A stretch of DNA of 64,000 nucleotides, from contig JAEYNH010000009.1 of NCBI GenBank assembly GCA_023412655.1, positions 4,435 through 68,434 of the forward strand, in the 5' to 3' direction. Origin of the DNA: Pseudomonadota bacterium (GTDB lineage: Bacteria; Pseudomonadota; Alphaproteobacteria; Caulobacterales; Caulobacteraceae). The translations under genes were made by a program, and so were the position numbers. Under the pieces are notes generated by a model. The model did no database searches. It worked only from the letters and a program-made list of their open reading frames with translations, and had not been told where the DNA came from. The number at the start of each line of letters is the position of its first letter. The first letter of the stretch is position 1. Shown here in pieces: positions 59,609 to 64,000 of this stretch.

Positions 59609-59984
59609 GCTTACTCCCGACACCCGGGCAGGAACCTCATCACGCGTTTGTGTGCAACGGTAAAGCGACGCTGGGCTGGTCGGCGGGCCGGCGCCTCGGC
59701 GCCTCGGATGGGGTCAGGCGAAGGCCGGCGGCGCCTCAAGGTCGGGCGCCTCGGCGGAAATGCCGCAGTGCAGGCCGCCGCCCCGCGCGGTCGGCGGCCA
59801 GGGGCGCCATGAAAGAGGTGTCGTCGGTCGTCTGGTCAATGCGGAGCGCGCCCGATGATCCGGAGGCCGCCGTCTAGGCTCCCATCGATGACGGCGGCCT
59901 CCACGCCATCCCTGCTCGGTAGCCATACGGAAGCGCCAAACGGTGTAGTTTGGGTCATGCTGTGGCGAATCCGGGGAGGAACAC
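59609..59984. other. Intergenic region without a supported gene
   Basis: 376 bases between the acyltransferase gene and the cytochrome gene. Open frames occur on both strands but have low-complexity Arg/Pro/Ala compositions and no recognisable motif. A minus-strand stretch near 59830-59890 reads VIDGSLDGGLRIIGRAPH before a stop and could be a gene remnant, but this is weak. The last ~40 bases hold the cytochrome ribosome-binding site (GGGGAGGAACAC). Confidence 0.4.
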
Positions 59985-60332
59985 ATGCTGGGACGGCTAT
60001 CCGCACCGCTCTTCGCAGGCGTCCTGCTGTCGGCCTGCGCCGGCCTGGCCGGTGAGCCGCCCACGGCCAACACGGCGCCCAGCGCGGCCGCGGCCCGGGG
60101 CGAGGCCTTCGCCGAACGGCGCTGCGGCGGCTGTCACGCTACCGGTCTCGACGCCAGCCCTTCGGCCAGCGGCCCGGCCTTCTGGCAGCTGGAGCTGCGC
60201 TATGATCCGCCAACGCTGCAGAAGCGGTTCGCCGAGATCTCGGCTCACGGCTCCGGCGAGATGCCGCCCATCGAGATCAGCCGCTCCGAGGCCGCGGACC
60301 TGATCGCCTACTTCCAGAGCCTGCGTCGTTAG
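59985..60332 (+). CDS. Small c-type cytochrome, probable lipoprotein
   Basis: A 115-residue exported cytochrome c. The signal sequence ends in a lipobox-like LLSAC (Cys about residue 18). One covalent haem site RCGGCH (about residues 47-51) and a downstream Met in GSGEMPP (about residue 93) as the sixth ligand define a class I cytochrome c; IAYFQSLRR is the C-terminal helix. It could carry electrons in the periplasm, attached to a membrane. GGGGAGG precedes the ATG by five bases. No redox partner gene is adjacent. The convergent hydrolase gene overlaps its 3' end by 56 bases. Confidence 0.86.
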   Translation: MLGRLSAPLFAGVLLSACAGLAGEPPTANTAPSAAAARGEAFAERRCGGCHATGLDASPSASGPAFWQLELRYDPPTLQKRFAEISAHGSGEMPPIEISRSEAADLIAYFQSLRR

Positions 60333-61299
60333 GCTGAAGGCGCGCCCCCGGACAATGGTCGGGGGCCGGGCCGAGGAAGCCCATCACGGCGCGGTTGAAG
60401 GCCTCGGGCTGCTCCCACGGCGCGAAATGCCCTGAGCCGCCGAAGATGTGCAGGCGCGCGCCGGGAACTGCGATGGCCAGGTAGGTGGGATGCTCGGGCG
60501 TGATGAACTCGTCCTGGGCGCCGGCGGCGATCATGACGGCCGGTCCGCGGATAGTCGCCAGCTGCGCCCTGTCGAAGTCGGGCTGTGAGGCTTGCATGCT
60601 GCGGACCGCCTGTTGCAGGGCGATGAAGCTGCCGGGGCGGGGGGATAGCTCGGCGTGCTCCCGGGCGAGGCGCGGTCCGATCTGACCCAACACCGGGGCC
60701 TCCCAGGCGTCCGGTCGCACGCCCCCCTTGTCGGCATTGGCGCCAAAGGCGAAGACCTTGCAAAGACGCTCGCCCCGCTCCATCGCCAGCGACAGGGCGG
60801 TGATCGCTCCGTCACTCCAGCCGACGACGGAGGCCTTGCGCAGCTGGAGCTGGTCCATCACCGCCAGGACGTCGCCGGCCATAAGGTGGTAGCTGAGCGG
60901 AAGCCTGCCCAAGGTGCTGCGCCCATGGCCGCGGCTGTCCACCAGCACCACCCGATATCCGGCCTCCAGCAGGGCGGGGACCTGCCCGCGCCAGGCGAGG
61001 CTGCTCGACAGCCCGCCGTGCAGCAGGATCACCGGCGGCCCCGAACCCAGGCTGGCGTACCAGATCCTTGCGCTCGCCCGCTCCACGTAGCCCTCGATCT
61101 GCGCGTCTGAAGAGCGCTGCGGCAGGGCGGCCGTCCGATGCCGCGGGGCCGCGCCACCGGGTATCGGCAGGGCATGGCCCAGGATGATGGCCGCGATCGT
61201 CCCGAGGGCGAACAGCCGCGGCAACGGGGAGCGCGCGTGCCAAGCGACGTCCGCTCTCGCCTCGTTGGACCGAGGTCGTGGTTTGCGGGACCTGCGCAT
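60277..61299 (-). CDS. Exported or membrane-anchored alpha/beta hydrolase
   Basis: A 340-residue alpha/beta-hydrolase. One N-terminal hydrophobic segment (LFALGTIAAIILGHALPIPGG, in part) is preceded by a basic Arg-rich stretch, so it is a signal anchor or signal peptide. The fold is shown by VILLHGGLSSSLAW (oxyanion), VLVDSRGHGRST, nucleophile elbow VGWSDGAI, acid AGAQDEFI and FGGSGHFAPWEQPEAF (in part) with the catalytic His. The substrate is unknown. The last ~60 residues lie antisense to the cytochrome gene, an unusually long convergent overlap, and are Pro/Arg/Gly-rich, so the true functional domain may end before them. Confidence 0.8.
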   Translation of the reverse strand: MRRSRKPRPRSNEARADVAWHARSPLPRLFALGTIAAIILGHALPIPGGAAPRHRTAALPQRSSDAQIEGYVERASARIWYASLGSGPPVILLHGGLSSSLAWRGQVPALLEAGYRVVLVDSRGHGRSTLGRLPLSYHLMAGDVLAVMDQLQLRKASVVGWSDGAITALSLAMERGERLCKVFAFGANADKGGVRPDAWEAPVLGQIGPRLAREHAELSPRPGSFIALQQAVRSMQASQPDFDRAQLATIRGPAVMIAAGAQDEFITPEHPTYLAIAVPGARLHIFGGSGHFAPWEQPEAFNRAVMGFLGPAPDHCPGARLQPNDAGSGSRRSGPRPRSG

Positions 61300-61533
61300 C
61301 TGCCTCGCCCTCCGAGCCGGCTCCCGGTCGATCGGCTGTGCGCGACGGGACCTGGGCGATTGCTAGGGGCTGCAGATGTCGGGGCAGCTACGCCTAGTCC
61401 GAAAAGCGCTGCGTTTGTAACATCCATGCCTCGCCTCCGTGCTGCGCAGGGGCGAAACCCGTCGCACAGGGTCGCGTCGGACCGCATGTTTGAGTACATG
61501 CGTGCCTTTGCAGCCTGACTTCTGGGAAAAGCG

Positions 61534-62562
61534 GTGAAATACCAAGCGCATCGGCTTTCCGTGGCGCCCATGATGGACTGGACGGACCGGCATTGCCGAG
61601 TCCTCCACCGGACTCTGTCCGCGCGGGCGCTGCTCTACACCGAGATGCTGACCACCGGGGCGGTGCTGCACGGCGACCGGGAACGGCTGCTGACCTACAG
61701 CCCGGCGGAGCATCCGGTGGCGCTGCAGCTGGGCGGCTCCGAGCCGGCGGCGCTGGCGGCGGCCGCGCGCATCGGCGAGACCGAGGGCTATGACGAGATC
61801 AACCTGAACGTCGGCTGCCCGTCCGATCGTGTGCAGTCGGGGCGGTTCGGCGCCTGCCTGATGCGCGAGCCGGAGCTGGTGGCCGAATGCATGGCGGCGA
61901 TCGCAGCGGCGGTGAAGGTCCCTGCCACTGTGAAGTGCCGGATCGGCGTGGACGACCAGGACCCCGAGGAAAGCCTGTTCACCCTCGTGGACCTGTGCGC
62001 CGAGGCCGGCGTCTCCACCTTTGTGGTCCATGCGCGCAAGGCCTGGCTCCAGGGCCTGTCGCCGAAGGAGAACCGGGACATCCCGCCGCTGGACTATCCG
62101 CTCGTCTATCGGCTGAAGCGCGAGCGGCCCGATCTGACCATCGTGCTCAATGGCGGCGTGGGTTCGCTGGACGAGGCCGAGGGGCATCTGGGCCATGTGG
62201 ACGGGGTGATGCTCGGCCGTGCCGCCTACCATACGCCCGACCTGCTGGGCGCCGTCGACCAGCGGATCTTCGACGAGGACCGGTCCGCCATGAGCCCGGC
62301 TCAGGCCGTCGAGGCCTATAAGCCCTATGTGGCCGAGCAGCTGGCGGCGGGGACGCACCTGGCCGCGATGACGCGCCACATGCTCGGCCTGTTCCACGGG
62401 CTGCCGGGGGCGCGCGCCTGGCGACGCATCCTGACCGTCGAGGGCGTGAAGCCGGGCGCGGGATTGGACGTCATCGACCGCGCCCTGGCCGCGGTGGCCG
62501 AGGCGTCACGGCTGAAGGAAGAGCGCTTCGCGGGTGGCCTCGAACCGGGCCAGGCGGCCTAG
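61534..62562 (+). CDS. dusA: tRNA-dihydrouridine synthase A
   Basis: A 342-residue flavoenzyme that reduces uridine in the tRNA D-loop. The GTG start begins KYQAHRLSVAPMMDWTDRHCR (in part), the DusA signature; TEMLTTGAVLHGD, ALQLGGSEP, NLNVGCPSDRVQSGRFGACLM (in part) with the catalytic Cys (about residue 95), FVVHARKAWLQGLSPKENR (in part) and LNGGV follow in family order. The C-terminal helical domain is complete. Its 3' end overlaps the convergent protease-like gene by 57 bases. Confidence 0.93.
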   Translation: MKYQAHRLSVAPMMDWTDRHCRVLHRTLSARALLYTEMLTTGAVLHGDRERLLTYSPAEHPVALQLGGSEPAALAAAARIGETEGYDEINLNVGCPSDRVQSGRFGACLMREPELVAECMAAIAAAVKVPATVKCRIGVDDQDPEESLFTLVDLCAEAGVSTFVVHARKAWLQGLSPKENRDIPPLDYPLVYRLKRERPDLTIVLNGGVGSLDEAEGHLGHVDGVMLGRAAYHTPDLLGAVDQRIFDEDRSAMSPAQAVEAYKPYVAEQLAAGTHLAAMTRHMLGLFHGLPGARAWRRILTVEGVKPGAGLDVIDRALAAVAEASRLKEERFAGGLEPGQAA

Positions 62563-63042
62563 GTAGGTCATTCCCAGCAGAGAGGTGTCCAGCCCCCTTT
62601 CGATGACGAGGGCGCGGACATCGTCCAGCCGGGCGCCGTTCACCGACACCGAGGACAGGGTGACGGCCGCGGCGCGCGAGCGGCCGCCGGCGGTGGTCAC
62701 CCGATAGGCGTAGTTCAGATCCTGGGGTCGGAAGCCGAGACGCTCGGCGTCGGCGGTGGTGAGCGCCACGGCGGTGGCGCCGGTGTCCACCAGGAAGCGG
62801 ACCGGCTCGCCGTTGACCCTGCCTTCGGCCCAGAAATGACCATCGGCCGCCTTCAGCACGGCGGCGGAAGGGGCTTCGGCCGCGGGTTCGACCAGGAAAC
62901 CCGGGGCCTCCAGGCGCGCGAGCCGCGGCGGGGCGGGAGCGAAGGCCAGCATCGCGCCCGCGCTGAGACAGGCGGATGCGCCGGCTACGATCGCCACCAG
63001 GGAATATCTCGCCAGGCTCGACACCGGCTCAAGGATCCGCAC
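62506..63042 (-). CDS. Retropepsin-like aspartic protease, clan AA (TIGR02281 type)
   Basis: A 178-residue protein with one N-terminal hydrophobic segment (YSLVAIVAGASACLSAGAMLAF, in part) and a periplasmic aspartic-protease-like domain. FLVDTGATAVALT is the catalytic Asp motif D-T-G-A; SLLGMTYLGRL is the flap-end motif of the family. Single-lobed and so likely a dimer. Its function is unproven in alphaproteobacteria. It overlaps dusA by 57 bases at the 3' end. Confidence 0.83.
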   Translation of the reverse strand: MRILEPVSSLARYSLVAIVAGASACLSAGAMLAFAPAPPRLARLEAPGFLVEPAAEAPSAAVLKAADGHFWAEGRVNGEPVRFLVDTGATAVALTTADAERLGFRPQDLNYAYRVTTAGGRSRAAAVTLSSVSVNGARLDDVRALVIERGLDTSLLGMTYLGRLARFEATREALFLQP

Positions 63043-63116
63043 GACGGCCTTTCTCGGCCAGCTGAGGCGGCGAGCCTAGAGGCGGAGCCTTTTCAAGCTG
63101 TGAACGTGGGGCGCCG

Positions 63117-63344
63117 TCAGAGCAGGCCGAGTTTCTCGGGGCGGATGAGAGCCTGGCGGGACGGCAGCTCGGCCATGATCTGCTCGCGCTCGGCTTCCGA
63201 CAGCCTCGCCCAGGCGGCCACTTCGTTGAGGCGACGATAGCAGCCCAGGCAGAGGCCGCTCTCCCCGTCGACGACGCAAACCTTGATGCATGGGGTCCGG
63301 ATCGGGGCGGGCGGTTGGCTCATCGGTTGCAAATTAGATGACAT
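63117..63344 (-). CDS. DUF1289 family small cysteine-rich protein
   Basis: A 75-residue protein (68 residues if started at ATG 63323). The DUF1289 pattern is clear: TPCIKVCVVDGESGLCLGCYRRLNEVAAW (in part: CLGCYRRLNEV) with four conserved Cys, followed by WARLSEAEREQIM. It probably binds a metal or iron-sulfur cluster; function unknown. Many proteobacterial genomes encode it next to housekeeping genes. Confidence 0.88.
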   Translation of the reverse strand: MSSNLQPMSQPPAPIRTPCIKVCVVDGESGLCLGCYRRLNEVAAWARLSEAEREQIMAELPSRQALIRPEKLGLL

Positions 63345-63418
63345 AGGCTCGGGCGGCCAGCCGCCGGTGTGCGCCCGGGAGGCGCGGCGGCTTGTTACTG
63401 TGGAGCTCCCCTCTTGAG

Positions 63419-63572
63419 GCTCCGTTTCATTACAGCAAGTTTAATGTAACAGGTGACATATGCGTATCATTACTAAAGATTCATTCCGGAATACTGTTTA
63501 TTGCAGCTTGTTCATTTGAGATTGTCCGCGGCAGGTCGCAGTTATCGTCTCCAGTTTTTAGGGAGACAACTC
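63419..63572 (+). promoter_or_regulatory. AT-rich leader/promoter region of the small exported protein gene
   Basis: About 150 bases with clearly lower GC than the rest of the window (many T/A runs, e.g. TTTAATGTAAC, ATCATTACTAAAG). It contains the palindrome ATTCCGGAAT and a GANTC site (GATTC). No clear sigma-70 hexamers at ideal spacing; the strong ribosome-binding site AGGGAGACAAC precedes ATG 63573. Confidence 0.5.
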
Positions 63573-63911
63573 ATGAAGTTCGCCGCCATCGCCATCGCCG
63601 CCGTCGCTGTTGTGAGCGCCGGCTCGGCCTTCGCCGCGGAACGGGTGTCGGACGTCGACTACCTGCGCGCCAGCCGCTGCAAGGGCCTCGCGACCACCCT
63701 GACCGGGGTGGTCGACGCCGGCTCCATCGACGCCTATCTGAAGGCGGCCCGCACCGGCCGGCAGGCCGCGGTCTACGACCGCGCGGACGCCGAGTACAAC
63801 AAGGCCAAGCGCGAAGCCCGTAGCGAGGATCGCCGGGCGCGGCTGACCCAGGAACTGACCGAGGGCTGCCAAGCCTATGTGGCCGGCCCGTCGGCCCTGG
63901 CCACGCGCTGA
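63573..63911 (+). CDS. Small exported protein of unknown function
   Basis: A 112-residue protein with a typical signal peptide (KFAAIAIAAVAVVSAGSAFAAE, in part) leaving ~90 residues. The mature part is helical and charged, with two Cys (SRCKGLA and EGCQAYV) that could form a disulfide, and the basic stretch YNKAKREARSEDRRARL. I do not recognise the family. It has a strong ribosome-binding site, an AT-rich upstream region and a terminator of its own, so it looks like a well-expressed single-gene unit. Confidence 0.78.
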   Translation: MKFAAIAIAAVAVVSAGSAFAAERVSDVDYLRASRCKGLATTLTGVVDAGSIDAYLKAARTGRQAAVYDRADAEYNKAKREARSEDRRARLTQELTEGCQAYVAGPSALATR

Positions 63912-63957
63912 TCCGTCCCTAACTCTAAGCCTCTCCTGTCCAGCGCGTCGCCCGGGT

Positions 63958-63980
63958 GCCGGCGGCCGGCGTTTTTGTTT
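63958..63980 (+). terminator. Rho-independent terminator after the small exported protein gene
   Basis: Stem GCCGG/CCGGC (63958-63962 and 63966-63970) with loop CGG, followed by G and TTTTTGTTT. It lies 47 bases after the stop codon at 63911. Confidence 0.75.
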
Positions 63981-64000
63981 CGGGCCCCTCCGCCGAACCC

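Noticed and set aside
1..64000. CRISPR arrays, insertion sequences, prophage, rRNA or tRNA genes, attachment sites
   Set aside because: Read for and not seen: no regular spaced repeats, transposase or integrase motifs, or tRNA cloverleafs.

Overview
The window is a dense, high-GC, gene-packed stretch of an alphaproteobacterial chromosome, most likely from the Caulobacterales (Caulobacter/Phenylobacterium relatives). Three things point there: a xylXABCD operon in the Caulobacter crescentus gene order whose products match the remembered Caulobacter proteins almost block by block; two very large TonB-dependent receptors of the Xanthomonas/Caulobacter type; and LacI-type operators close to the published C. 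crescentus XylR site. I see no IS elements, CRISPR arrays, rRNA or complete tRNA genes.

Layout. 1-1.7 kb: the end of a K+ channel-like gene and an orphan PstS-like lipoprotein. 1.7-11.5 kb: xylan attack (SGNH esterase, TonB receptor, GH10 xylanase, GH43, GH3). 11.6-14.6 kb: a three-gene ABC exporter (adaptor, permease, ATPase). 14.6-22.2 kb: glucuronoxylan side-chain block (GntR/FCD regulator, ManD mannonate dehydratase, GH67 alpha-glucuronidase, XylR-like LacI regulator, CE4 deacetylase, second SGNH esterase). 22.3-32.8 kb: Weimberg operon xylXABCD, then a xylose transporter, an ACS-type MFS carrier and a cytoplasmic GH43 beta-xylosidase. 32.8-51.0 kb: pectin/hexuronate block (GH28, second TonB receptor, XRE regulator, UxuB, UxaA, second LacI regulator, cupin protein, ExuT-like carrier, hydratase of the MhpD/FAH type, UxaC, KduI, KduD, type-B esterase, PL10 pectate lyase). 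51.0-52.0 kb: an acetyl-esterase-like hydrolase with a XylR-type site. 52-64 kb: ordinary genes (FAD protein, dicarboxylate symporter, DUF454, receiver protein, OpgH, acyltransferase fusion, cytochrome c, alpha/beta hydrolase, DusA, retropepsin-like protein, DUF1289, small exported protein).

How it works together (inference from families). Xylan is trimmed outside and in the periplasm; receptors import oligomers; xylose is oxidised through xylonolactone and xylonate to 2-oxoglutarate by XylB, XylC, XylD, XylX and XylA. Glucuronic acid freed by GH67 goes through UxaC, UxuB and ManD to 2-keto-3-deoxygluconate (KDG); pectin products reach KDG through UxaA or KduI/KduD. KDG kinase and KDPG aldolase are not in the window.

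The most interesting signal is regulatory. Three different palindromes can be read directly: a XylR-type site (TGATAGCGCTACCA class), a GntR-type site (TGGTCAGACCA class) and a second LacI-type site (TGACACCGGTGTCA class, six copies confined to the pectin/uronate half). XylR-type and GntR-type sites occur together at three xylan/xylose promoters, which suggests that xylose and a uronate signal are read jointly. One second-LacI site lies inside the predicted coding start of the XRE regulator.
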